Made by a program: the position numbers and the translations under genes
Source: Notospermus geniculatus
Taxonomy: Eukaryota > Nemertea > Pilidiophora > Heteronemertea > Lineidae
Direction: 5' to 3'
NCBI GenBank assembly: GCA_002633025.1
Contig: NMRB01001108.1
Span: 136,928-200,927, forward strand
Length of the DNA stretch: 64,000 nt
Shown here: positions 37,654 to 48,420 of the stretch, one piece after another
Position numbering within the stretch: the first letter of the stretch is position 1
How the letters are laid out: each line of letters opens with the position of its first letter
Notes under the pieces: model-generated
What the model was told of the DNA's origin: nothing
Databases searched by the model: none
Seen by the model: only the letters and a program-made list of their open reading frames with translations

Positions 37654-40600
37654 ATGAAATCTAATGTTTCAACTTCTGGATTTGCAGAGCCTATTAAAAT
37701 GTCTCCAAAGAAGAATGATCTTGCCAGTCCAAATGCAACAAGCAAATGTTTGAAACAAGGTGAGATTGTTCTTCGATCTTTGATCTTGTGATTTTCTTTT
37801 TCTTTGTCAATTTACCATTTTTGCAGTTTGGTCATTATTCTTCGTACCATCGCATGGGTACCCGTTTCTTTCTTCATCACTATTGTCATCATCAGTGACT
37901 AGGCCTAGGCTAAGTCTAAAAGTAGGCCTAAGGCCTAAGTTACAGAGGCAAATCTTTGCATGCATGTTCCATGTACATGATGTAGGCCTAAGAGTAGGCG
38001 ATATTTCTTTTTGTCCTGACCTTGTAGGCCTAGATGTTGATCAATTATTTAATATTCTGCCATGCTGATTTCTGGTGTTACTTTTCCAGTGCGTCTACCA
38101 TTCAAGCAACTTGATGTGACAGTTGTTTCCCCTGTAAGCGGCACATCTGGGAAAAAGCGGAAATTGTCCAGTGGTGAAATCTCGGTATCCAAAATCACGA
38201 AAACAACCTCTGGTGTTGCTTCTAAGTCTTCTAATAAACTGAACTTTCCAGTCAAAAGTGACGAAAATGAAGTGAGTTCAAGTTCTGAGGCAGAAAATCT
38301 TCCTGTGCAGGATGGCCGAAAGTCAAAACCGAGGATTATAGAAAAGTTTCTTGAGGCTGCCCAGCAGCGCGAGGTATCAACCTCAGGGGAGGTTATTGAC
38401 CTCGCCTCAGAATATCTTGAAGATGAAGGTGATATTTCTGGTGTGACAGTTCAGGATGTTGATGCAGCAGCAGATGCCACAAAGAATGAAACGGGTTTGT
38501 CAAATACATGTACAGAACATGTCTCAGATGTTGATATGGATGTTGTTGAAATTGTGCCAGACGAGACAAAACTGAAAGGAGACTCTGCATCAAGTGAAAA
38601 AGGTACTGCTGTGGTGCCAAATGAGTCCTTGAAAGAGTCCACACCGAAGAGAGATGAGTTTTTCGCAGTAGCTATTAAGAAACCAAGTTCTGTGAAACAT
38701 GCAACTGATGAAATGGTGACACCTGCAAAAGTACGCAAGACGTCTGAAAAGCAGATTCCTGGAACTTCTGGATCTCCAGGTGCAATAACGTCTCCTGGGT
38801 CATCGAGTGCTCAAGTCATTGTGACTCAAACATCAACCAAGAAAACAGCAGTAAGTTATTTCCTTGATTTGATTGGTTCTGAATTAGGTGATGCTATGAT
38901 AATTTTCCCAGTGTAAAAAGGGAGTTGATACATACTGATCTTTTTTGAACCATCTTCATCGTTATTTTACCTTTGCTTATTGGAATTGTTCCATTTGTTT
39001 TGCAGTCCCTGAAAAAGAAACAAGAAAAAGAATTGGAAAAACAGAAGAAGAAGGAAGAGAAAGAAAGAGAAAAGTTAGAGAAACAGAAACAACGAGACGA
39101 GGCCAAGGCAGAAAAGGAACGCAAGAAACAAGAGGAAAAGGTAAAGGAGGCAGTAGTTTCTGTCACGTTCACTGTTCATCTGCAAAAGTCTTGCATTGCT
39201 AAAAAGTATGTTCAATAGGACGCAATGAGCAAGTGTGATGGCTTTTTAAGCTCCACCCTGCTCTCTGTGCAATCGGTAGATCCCATATATTCTACATACT
39301 TGCAGGAAAAGAAGGAACAAGAGCGGCTGCAAAAAGAGAGAGAGAAGCAGGAGAAGAAGGAGCAGGCTGAGCGTGAGAGACTGGAGAAGGTGAAGCAGAA
39401 GGAAGATGAACGAAAGAAGAAATTAGAAGCTGTGGAGTAAGTGTAATAGTCCTAGCATAGCTTTTTGTTTTCACCATTATTCCAGAGGATATTCTTAAAT
39501 AATTGGATGCCCCTCAGTTTAATCGACTGAGATTAAAAGTTGACATATATCATGTTCACAGATGCCAGACGGGGATTAGTGAAATGTGTTCAATTAATTG
39601 CCAATGAAAGGTCCAGATTTCATGTAAGTGAATTAGTGTGTAGCTGCACTGTGTCTGTAGAATGGCTTTTCTTTAATTCAGGGAGGAGAAACGAAAGAAA
39701 GAAGAGGAGAAAAAGAAGAAAGAGGATGAGAAACGACAGAAGGAAGATGAGAAGAAGAGGTTGGAGGATGAAAAGGTAACGCATCTTTTGGTTGTTGAGA
39801 GTACAACTCCTATGGAACAGGGAAAATACAAACAAGCAACAGTATCATCAATATCTTGCCATTTGCTAACTACAAGGTAGCTCTGTACTGGCCATCACCA
39901 CTTCGACCACCCCTGGCCATATTCAGACTCCCACCTTTTCACACTGTAGATGGTAGGAGTGGAATTACCCGTATGATCTTTCTTTCAGAATGCAAAAGCT
40001 CAGAAAGCAAAGGCTGCCTTCACCAACTTCTTCATTAAGACAGAGACCTCTCCAACTTCATCAAAGGTTAGTTTGATTACCCGGGTTTCTCCTAAAAGAT
40101 GCTTGTAACAACAGTTTTCTCATGTCGGTCCATCATTCTGTCTCAAGAAAGTGAATAAATGTGTTTTTCTTGCAGCCAGCCAACAAAGAAGACACTGGTT
40201 TATTCCGTGAATTTTACGTGAATAAAGATGTGACGGTCGCCCCATCTACACGCGCACGTGCTGAATTCGATGGCTTTGATTCCAAACTGGAATTGCAGAA
40301 CAGCCATACTCTCTATCTTGAGGAGTTGAGAAATGGATGTCGAAAACCAAAAAGGACAAGGACATTGAAAAATTCGTGAGTATTCCATACTTGAACATGT
40401 TGAAGTCCAGTATTTCACTGATATACGGAAAAGTACAAACTTAAACTCTGCTTTCAATTTCACATGTTTCTCTCTTCAGTGTACTCAATGGTGACGACGA
40501 GGTCATGGTTGTAGCAGACGAATCAATGACAGATGACGTCAATTCTGAGAACACACGTTGGCCCAAAATCATGAAGACAAAGTTTTTGAAATTCAAGGAT

Positions 40601-43120
40601 AACTATCGACCTGCGTATCGTGGAACCTGGAGGAAGAAAACAAGTGTTCTGACCCCAAAAAATCCATTCAAGATGGATAAGGTAACTGTTGGCCTTCTGA
40701 CGGAAGTAAACTTTCATGTACCGGTACATGATTTCTCCTCTGTGTACAATCAAAGAATTTGTTGTAGAATAACTTGTGTTTCTTTGTAGGATCTCTTTGA
40801 CTATGAATATGACAGTGATGATGATTGGGTAGAAGAGGAGCCGGGGGAGAGTTTGTCTAACTCAGAGGTGAGTAAGCCCCTAACCAAGGCATGAAATGAA
40901 ATGGACAAGCGCTGGGAATTTTGATACTGCGTATCTATTAGTTACCCCGAAAGATTTGCAGTAGGGGGATTATTGGTCCCTTTTCTCCTCTCTGAGAGAA
41001 AACGAAACATTTCCATGTACCAAGCACAAGTGATTAGCCATATTTTCTTATCTGATGGTGTCAATTTCAATTTGCTAGGGAGAAGGTGATGATGAAGATG
41101 AGAAGAATGATGGTGATGATGATGATGACGGATTCTTTGTCCCCCATGGGTATTTGTCTGAAAATGAAGGGTGTGATGAAGATGAGGAAGAGGTACGTAA
41201 AATCAGAGAGGGTCCAAGTCGTGTCTGAAAAGTACACCAAAGATAAGACTGTTTTGCATGTGCACATATGCATTTCCAGAATTGCCATGCAACCAGAAAG
41301 GAATACAATGAATACTTAGTTGAGCTACTTTGCATAGTAAATACTTTTCTCCTGCTGTTAACTAAATCGTACAATTTTTTACTGTAGGCGGGAAATTATG
41401 AAAAGATGAAAGTGATGCAAATTGCAAAAGCCAAGGCATTTGAGATGGAGCTGAAACGGAAATGCGAAGTCATGACGGCCGTTGTGATTGGCTGCTGTTG
41501 GATGGATGCAACCAATCAGATTCCTGAAGTATACAATCGTTTGCAGGCTTACAAGGTATGTGGTGCGACTGGTGGTGGATTGTTTAGATTGCTACACACA
41601 TTCCTCCAGTCATTCGATTTCCTGCCTGTATGCACTCATGTTCAAGCATGTTACTATAAGTTCATGGTATCTGTTCCTCTTGATGAAGTCGTGCTCAAAT
41701 CTTCTGAGTGTTTGTTTATATTCCAGGCTGTGCCGTTGTCTGCAACCCCCATTGCAACTGCATGCAGTAAAGAGAAAACAGATGATGATGCTAAGCGTAA
41801 AGCAAAAGCCAGAGGAATCCAGAAGAAACCTGTTCCTCAAGAAGGTAAGATCTAAAGAGTTCATCATTGGCCTCCACTTGGAAAATTGGTTATGACCTAA
41901 AAACATTTCATAGCCAGCATTGAAAATACCTTGAGAATGCATTCATTTCTCATGGATGGTGTAGTTCTTGAGAAAATTGGCATTCATGATGGCATTTGAA
42001 ACTAGCCTAGTTTACAGAACAACATGGCAAGACTCTGTGTGCAAGCGGTCCTTGTAATGTCTGTAGTTTATAGACCATACTTTCGCATTTGCAGTGTCTA
42101 TTGAGCTAGCCGCTGATTTCTAACTCTTCATAAACATCTTTTATTTCAGCCATGCCTGATCTGATCAAGTACATCCATGGAAACATACTCGGCCTCAAGA
42201 AGCTTGTCAAAGGATTTAGAATGCTCTGGCATAACAAAACAAATCATTCCGCCCCAGAGGCCACACAGCCTGTGCAAACTGACACGCAAGTGAATGATCC
42301 ACAGCCAGCGGCCGACAACGACAGCAAGATGGAGGTAGAGAGTCCAATATCAGACAAAATCCCGGAGTCCGAGCTTGAGATTTCCAAACGTCAGTTGGAA
42401 ATGAAAGTCACTGCGATTGCTGCATACAAAAAAGGACCACAGCATTATCGGAAGTGCTGGTATGTGAATAATGAGACGTTGAAGGAGTATAATTTGGAGA
42501 AACTGCTTGAAAAGGTAGTCAAAAAGAAGGAACTAAATAAGAGTACGGATGGATCGCAGGCACACTGCGCAACACCTGAGGCAGCTACTCCTAAACAGGC
42601 AAAAACTACCCCTTCTGTAACCATAACCCAGTTCACTGTGAAAGCTGATCCTGACGCCAAATGGCATATAGAAAAACCGGCACCGAAACCAGCTCCTGTG
42701 ACCCCTGTGCCAGCAACCCCCTCACCGGTGGTTGCTTCCCCTGCAACAAGTAAGGCACCAGCTCGAAGGATTCAGCTAACAACTTTGACGAACTTCATGA
42801 AGCCGAAACCTGTAAAAAGTTCCAGTCCTCAAGAGACAGCTAAAGCATCACCTGTTCAACCAGGTGAAAAGAAACCTTGTGCTGTTTGGGCTACAGGCGA
42901 TATTCTTGCGCCTAAAGAAAGTCAGTGTCAGATTATTGACTTGACAGATGACGGCTCAAATGATGCCCCTGGACCCGGTTGTTCACAAAGTACTGAGTGT
43001 AGCATGCCTGTTGCTTCAGATACAAGCTTGAATGCATCAATTTCTACCACTGATGGAACAAGGACAGGTAGTACAGATGTTGAAATGGCTGATGCTGATG
43101 ATGTGATTGTTCTGGAGTGA
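37654..43120 (+). CDS. CHAF1A: Chromatin assembly factor 1 large subunit (CAF-1 p150), copy 1, complete
   Basis: CAF-1 deposits newly made H3-H4 at replication forks through PCNA. Thirteen exons keep one frame: 37654-37759, 38090-38850, 39006-39140, 39306-39436, 39682-39775, 39989-40066, 40176-40375, 40480-40681, 40790-40867, 41079-41192, 41388-41555, 41727-41844, 42150-43120; about 1051 residues. Exon 2 opens with VRLPFKQLDV, matching the conserved N-terminal RLPFK motif. Exons 3-5 give the highly charged KER region. Exon 8 holds FKDNYRPAYRGTW, exon 9 FDYEYDSDDDWVEEEPGESLS and exon 10 an acidic run then GFFVPHGYLSENEG, all hallmark p150 blocks (ED region). Exon 13 starts with a segment like the C-terminal winged-helix region and ends with ITQF- and LTNF-type motifs, a SIM-like IIDLTDD and a final DVIVLE. 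Met at 37699 is an alternative start. Tail-to-tail with the F-box gene. Confidence 0.95.
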
Positions 43121-43235
43121 TAGTTTATCAGATAACTTTGATGTTGTGTGTATGTGTGAATGATGCAGTCCAAGATCTTTATCTGTGTAACTGTCCTAGA
43201 AATCAGTGTACATGTATTGAGTATAACCTGAAGTA

Positions 43236-43463
43236 CACTACTCAAAAAAAGTTAAGGACCACTTTTCTCATAACTCATTATTCTGTTTCAGGCATTGCTT
43301 CAGAACACGTTATGCAACAACTGAAACTTACCACATATGTAATTCATCACAGTGTGTTTTAGGTGATTGAGGAGTTATATCATACCATTTTCAGCTGTAA
43401 ACACTGTCATATGAAAAAGCTGTACACAAATTACAAGTGGTCCTTAACTTTTTTTGAGTAGTA
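43236..43463. mobile_element. Tc1/mariner-type MITE with perfect 27-bp TIR, absent from copy 2
   Basis: ACTACTCAAAAAAAGTTAAG.. (43237-43263) is exactly inverted at 43436-43462. TA dinucleotides flank the element (43234-43235, 43464-43465). The duplicate region has the intact empty site GAAGTATACAAGGC near 55631-55640 with a single TA. About 228 bp with no coding sequence. Superfamily assignment rests on the TA duplication and TIR style. Confidence 0.92.
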
Positions 43464-43623
43464 TATATAAGGCAATAGATTTTTGGTATAAAGTACTGTG
43501 TTTGTGATGTATGTTAGCAAGGTCAGTGAGGAATGCTCAACCACTCAAGTTGACACCAGGTGGCAACATTTCTTAGGTCGTCTGCTCATCTTGTTGATTG
43601 CCTGAAGAAAGATAACGCACCAA

Positions 43624-43741
43624 GGCCCGTATTCTAGAAGCCTCCTTAACTCTAAGGTCCACTTTAAGCTTTTGTATTCTGCCCTGCAAACAATAGCTAA
43701 AGGTAAACCTTAGAGTTAAGGAAGCTTCTGGAATACGGCCC
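43624..43741. mobile_element. Foldback MITE, GGCCCGTATTC ends, absent from copy 2
   Basis: Left arm GGCCCGTATTCTAGAAGCCT.. and right arm ..AGGAAGCTTCTGGAATACGGCCC are inverted over about 35 bp, with a small loop region. Copy 2 reads GCACCAAATATTGG straight through at the equivalent point (about 55789-55801). The target duplication lies within an A run and is two or three bases. Confidence 0.85.
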
Positions 43742-43830
43742 AAAATATTGGTAACTAGCAAAGTACCCGTCCTACGGACGGGCAGAGGTGTCACCATAGG
43801 GAGTAAGGATGCCGCCATGAAGTAGATGCC

Positions 43831-44345
43831 NNNNNNNNNNNNNNNNNNNNNNNNNNNNNNNNNNNNNNNNNNNNNNNNNNNNNNNNNNNNNNNNNNNNNN
43901 NNNNNNNNNNNNNNNNNNNNNNNNNNNNNNNNNNNNNNNNNNNNNNNNNNNNNNNNNNNNNNNNNNNNNNNNNNNNNNNNNNNNNNNNNNNNNNNNNNNN
44001 NNNNNNNNNNNNNNNNNNNNNNNNNNNNNNNNNNNNNNNNNNNNNNNNNNNNNNNNNNNNNNNNNNNNNNNNNNNNNNNNNNNNNNNNNNNNNNNNNNNN
44101 NNNNNNNNNNNNNNNNNNNNNNNNNNNNNNNNNNNNNNNNNNNNNNNNNNNNNNNNNNNNNNNNNNNNNNNNNNNNNNNNNNNNNNNNNNNNNNNNNNNN
44201 NNNNNNNNNNNNNNNNNNNNNNNNNNNNNNNNNNNNNNNNNNNNNNNNNNNNNNNNNNNNNNNNNNNNNNNNNNNNNNNNNNNNNNNNNNNNNNNNNNNN
44301 NNNNNNNNNNNNNNNNNNNNNNNNNNNNNNNNNNNNNNNNNNNNN
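43831..44345. other. Assembly gap (515 N)
   Basis: Run of 515 unknown bases inside the insertion unique to copy 1. Apparent long open frames across it on both strands are artefacts of the Ns. Confidence 0.99.
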
Positions 44346-44587
44346 TGCTACTTTAGAGCACAATTCCAGAAGAAGCGCATCGAATCTAACATTCAAACCT
44401 ATGAGTTTGTCTATCATATTGCTGTGAATCTATGGTAGCCGGTTTGTCGATATGTTGGCCGGTTCCCGAGATATTTGTGTCATTCTGGAACCGTCTTTTT
44501 TAGGGACCCGCACTCTGCCCTACACCAATCAAACTCGGCCAGTTATCTGGTCGTTACCCGTCGTTCACTAAAGTGAAATGACGTGCG

Positions 44588-44730
44588 TGCCAATCACTGG
44601 TGTGGTACGTACGTCACTGTTTGCTGACGTCACCGTGGAAGACGTCAGCGCGCCAATCACCGGTGAGATAGGCCTACGTACGTCACTGTTTGCTGACGTC
44701 ATTGTGGACACCGTGGAATGACGTCATAGG
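44588..44730. repeat. Two-copy tandem repeat with three CRE-type palindromes
   Basis: GCCAATCACTGGTG..GTACGTCACTGTTTGCTGACGTCA is repeated about 69 bp later as GCCAATCACCGGTG..GTACGTCACTGTTTGCTGACGTCA. TGACGTCA occurs at 44625-44632, 44694-44701 and 44719-44726. Lies within the copy 1-specific insertion, so it is probably part of a mobile element. Confidence 0.75.
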
Positions 44731-45823
44731 CACGGAAGGGAAACCACGGCAACGAACAAAAAACGGTTAAAAGTACCACTTTCGCAAAACTTTTTCAACG
44801 TCTAAGGCGCCAGAAACCATGTCCGAAACGCACGCTTCCCGTTGGTACCAAGTGTCACGGCCTTCGGGCGGTAGTTTTCGCGTTTACTTTCCTCAAAAAA
44901 TCGGCCTACTCTTTTATAGTATAGATGCTGGTTTCCTCATTTTAAGTCATCAAAGATTTCATAGTCATTTGGAGCAATATCAATAACGTTATGTATATAT
45001 ATTAACTTTTACAATGAGTAAAGCACTACTACAACATGTGAAGTGTATTAACACAACTTGATATGGGATGTGACCAAATAAAATGATACTGGTGCTGAAA
45101 AAGTGTCCTTTATCCCTGCTGATTTGATGGTTGAGTGATAATATTGGTGTCTTCATATTGGCAGGAAAGCTCATCAGTAAGTATGCTTTCCATTTCCATG
45201 AAGGTGGTCAACTTCAGTGGAGAGCACAGACCCAAGTTGAACAGTTCATGATAAATTTGGCACAGTTTGTTGTGCTGATGGACTACCAAAGACAGTTCAG
45301 GTTCAGGTCTTCTGACAAATTTAGGAATGGAAGACGACGGGATGCCTTTAGAACACTGTAGAAAGACTGCATTTGAAGTCAAGTTTTGAACTGCTCCTGA
45401 AAAAGATACCAGTAATGAATACTTTGTCAAGGAGCTGCATTATTACTATCTCCTGGAGTGGATGAAATTGCCTCTGACGTAACATTATGCACTACTTAAA
45501 GTGTACTAGAGATCAACCCCTCTGTTCATTTGGTAAACGGAAGGGGGCGCGGTACACAACTGCGTCGGGAGTTTAAACTGCTCATGGTCCTACTTGCTTG
45601 GGATGCTTCCTCAACCATGTCGGCCGAGGCCCCGTGGTACAGTGAGTGATGATGGGAAGAATTGAACTTGGACCAATCCATTCACATGACATCATTTATT
45701 CAATCTATGAAGCAAACTGCTAAAACAACCCATTTTCATTGAATAGCAGCAGCACGTCTTCCGATTGACCCCGTGTGAACTGTCATTCTCTGCCATCCCG
45801 TCATGTTCGCACAAACTAGGTCT

Positions 45824-47945
45824 TTACTCGATATCTAAATCCGAATCGGAGAATACATCGTCGTCTGCATCAGTCGAGAATACATAGTCCACATCTTCGT
45901 CGCCATACAGCATGTCCAAGAATTCCTCTTCAACGTGCATCAGGTCAAGGGCCTCGTCGGGTGTGGCGCCGGTTATGGAGACAAAGAACTGACTCAGACC
46001 TAAAAACAACACCATATTACTTTACAGCATCCGGCGGGGGGGGGGTCTGGCGGCCCGGAAACTGATGGTGAAGCCCGAACCTGCCAACAGTCAGTTGCGA
46101 CTTTGTGGCACTCAGTACCACACAGTACCACATTATTGCGCCACAAAAAAGACACAGGCACAAACCGAATTTTTTGTAGAACAAAATTGAGTCGTCTGTT
46201 CTGTAGTGGCGAAGTTCGGGAGTGTGCACGTCATGGTAGTAAGGGTACAAATTTTGCGGTATAAACAAGAAGGGCTGAAGACCAGTGATTGATGCGCTTG
46301 CTGGTAGTGTGCGCGTTGGACTTACTCATGGAGGGAACTTCATTGCCCGAAAAAGGCGGGGGAACGACAACGTGGAAACAGGGTGTCAAGTCATTTATAC
46401 CTATTTTCTTGTATTCCTTGAGTTTACAGATGACATGGATCAAGCCGACTCCGAGAGCAGCACTGATATCCAGCGCATTCAATTTTTTGCACCGCTGAAT
46501 AAAGTCCAGCACTTCTAGGTCTATTGCCGTGTAACTGTTGTCCATTTGGAAAGTTGCTTCCTCTGAAGAAACGAAATCAAAATAATAGTCGGCTAATCTG
46601 ATGTATGAATGACATAACCAGACGGATAGATTCCTCCGAGAGAGTAAAATGCGTGACACGACGGACGAATACGTCTTGCCGTCGCAACGACTAGGCTTCG
46701 GTCTTGTTTCAATGGAAGTACGGCACAATCTATCACAGCGACGGAGAGGGGGCCGAGAGTGCGATGAGTGAAACCCCCTCAATACGACCAAACCGTCTAA
46801 CCATCGCATTTATAACAAAGTATTTAACATCCTATAGGTTGCCGCTGCCACTAGCTGTTAGCAGCTGAAGAATTATTTGATGCCAGTTGCGATGACCTAC
46901 CAATTGTATGACTGAAGTTTTCGGCAAGCAATGTGAACACCGCCGGAAGTCGAACCTCTTCCTCTAAATCATAACCGGTTGAGAATTTAAGCGTGTGCAA
47001 CGGGATTCCAGGCGTCAGGATGGACTTGACCTCATGGTAATGTACAATCTCATCCAAGTCGAAGTGAACTCTCGCCTTGGTACAGTAAGTCTTGAATCGT
47101 CTCCAAGTCGACGTGCTGATCACGTGGCTGTGAGGTTCTGAACCGTATACATCGACGGACAAGAGTTCCAGGGTCTTGGGGACGGTTTTCGCTAAGGTCG
47201 AAATTGCACCGTCGTCGAGACAGTTGTAATTCACGTGAAACTCCTTCAAGATTTTGAAACGCCCCAAAACGGCGTTGAATTCGTCTCCAAATGCGAAGAC
47301 ACGGGTCTCGAAGAAGTTCGCGATGTCCAGTCGCTGAAGTGAACCGCCGTTCATCAGTGCCAGGGAGGAGAGAACCGCAATACCGTCTTCGTACTGGACT
47401 CTCAAGGAAGAAATCTGAACAACGACCAATTCATATTGGCTCGAAAGCAATGCCGTTAGACTTGATACCATCATGCGCGGTTCTGAGAAGTATCTTTGGA
47501 CATTGAGTTCCGTGATATAGAGACTTTTTAGCCTTGCTAGCGTGACGCCCTGCTTGAACAATGATGGTAAAACGACGATGTTGTTGTTTTCGTCATATTG
47601 GCACTCGGCTCCTGGAGATAGCATCGAGCCAATGACTTCCAAATGGTGCAGATATTTGGAATGGCTCACTATACTGGCAATATAAGGTATGCATAGGCCT
47701 ACCTTTTGATTGAGAAAGTTCAATCGGGCCACCCGCCACAGTTCGGGAGAATGGGAAAGCAGCTCGCATCTTTTGGAAGTCATCGCCAAGTTCGCTCTGG
47801 ACCTTTTATCCAGATGCACGAATATCCATATCAAAGCAAGGTCCGGTAAAGATAGCAAATCCGGCGTAGCTTTGGGATTTGAAAGAACCACACCCATTTC
47901 CGTTTTTCTTTTACCGACGCGCTGCTGCTTTGCGAGAGGATACAT
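45824..47945 (-). CDS. F-box protein with LRR-like repeats (FBXO33/FBXO39-like), copy 1, intact
   Basis: Probable substrate receptor of an SCF ubiquitin ligase. Three minus-strand exons: 47945-46901, 46562-46326, 45999-45824, phases matching, about 485 residues. An F-box near residues 30-75 shows LLSLPDLALIWIFVHLDKRS, then a conserved SPELWR. It is followed by irregular leucine-rich segments with LDIANFF, LKEFHVNYNCLDD and LELLSVDVYG, and a WRRFKTYCTKARVHFDL..PGIPLHTL block that resembles FBXO33 and FBXO39. The C-terminus is strongly acidic (DADDDVFSDSDLDIE). The start is the first Met; Met 17 (MGVVLS) is an alternative. Head-to-head with FAN1, tail-to-tail with CHAF1A. The family call rests on the F-box and overall layout; the specific ortholog is uncertain. 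Confidence 0.8.
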
Positions 47946-48420
47946 TTTATTTTACGGTATTTCGTCTGGACTCAAAGACTGTCCGCAGTCTTCTCCGTAT
48001 CTGATGGTGATCTGTCGCCAGGGTGATGGCATGAACGTGACGTCAATACGTCAAGAGTTTTGTGACGCCATCACACCGCCCAAGCTACTCCCCTTCATTT
48101 GCCATGTTTGCACTTCCGTTTCAGTTCAATTTGTACAAGTTTTATGAAGTTATGCGCCGATGGACAAGAGGCGGGAAGAAAAAGGGCGGGGCATGAACAT
48201 CAAATTACCTAGATTGGTTCCCGATCGCACCTGTAGGGTTCAATTATGCGATGAGATCAATCTACTAATAGCCCACGTGCTTTACCCACGTGCGTTTGTT
48301 TACAAACATTGGAAACACGTGCGTGACCTTTCAAAAGGTCACTTCCGCTTTAGAATTTGATGAGCTGTGTGCTAATTCTGCTGATAAAATGTGCTGACAA
48401 ATCATTTAAAACGAGAAAAC
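47946..48420. promoter_or_regulatory. Bidirectional promoter of F-box gene and FAN1 (copy 1)
   Basis: Only 475 bp separate two divergent start codons. Three CACGTG E-boxes (48274-48279, 48287-48292, 48316-48321) lie 100-150 bp before FAN1. They are followed by TGACCT-N6-AGGTCA (48324-48341), an everted nuclear-receptor-type half-site pair, then ACTTCCGC (ETS-like). TGTTTACAAACA between E-boxes is a palindromic forkhead-like site. The whole cluster is preserved in copy 2. Confidence 0.6.

Larger units (their letters stand above)
43755..44925. mobile_element. Unclassified insertion of about 1.17 kb (contains gap), absent from copy 2
   Basis: Copy 2 reads GGTAATGCTGG (55800-55810). Here GGTAA is followed by CTAGCAAAGTACCCGTCC... 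and the match resumes at TGCTGG after ..CTTTTATAGTATAGA. The ends show no obvious inverted repeat or target duplication. 515 bases are unknown. The visible right part is GC-rich with a roughly 69-bp partial tandem repeat and three TGACGTCA palindromes. A retroelement or helitron-like origin cannot be decided. Confidence 0.75.
43121..45823. other. CHAF1A 3' UTR / intergenic interval expanded by insertions
   Basis: Relative to the second copy (55526-56916), this interval has gained three insertions, listed separately, and lacks one. The shared background contains an AATAAA at 45077-45082 (55956-55961 in copy 2), a plausible polyadenylation signal for CHAF1A. No protein-coding exon is apparent in it. 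Confidence 0.7.

Noticed and set aside
40330-40375. Alternative frame reading EKWMSKTKKDKDIEKF in CHAF1A exon 7, suggesting a frameshift
   Set aside because: The frame used upstream passes through exon 7 without stops and joins exon 8 in correct phase, whereas the alternative frame runs into a stop after the junction.
43826-44417. Long open frames on both strands around 43.8-44.4 kb
   Set aside because: Created by the run of Ns, which contains no stop codons by definition.
48391-48420. Upstream GTG start for FAN1, ten codons before the ATG
   Set aside because: Eukaryotic nuclear genes rarely start at GTG; the ATG of MPKVSGK is present in both copies and is the first Met in this frame in copy 1.
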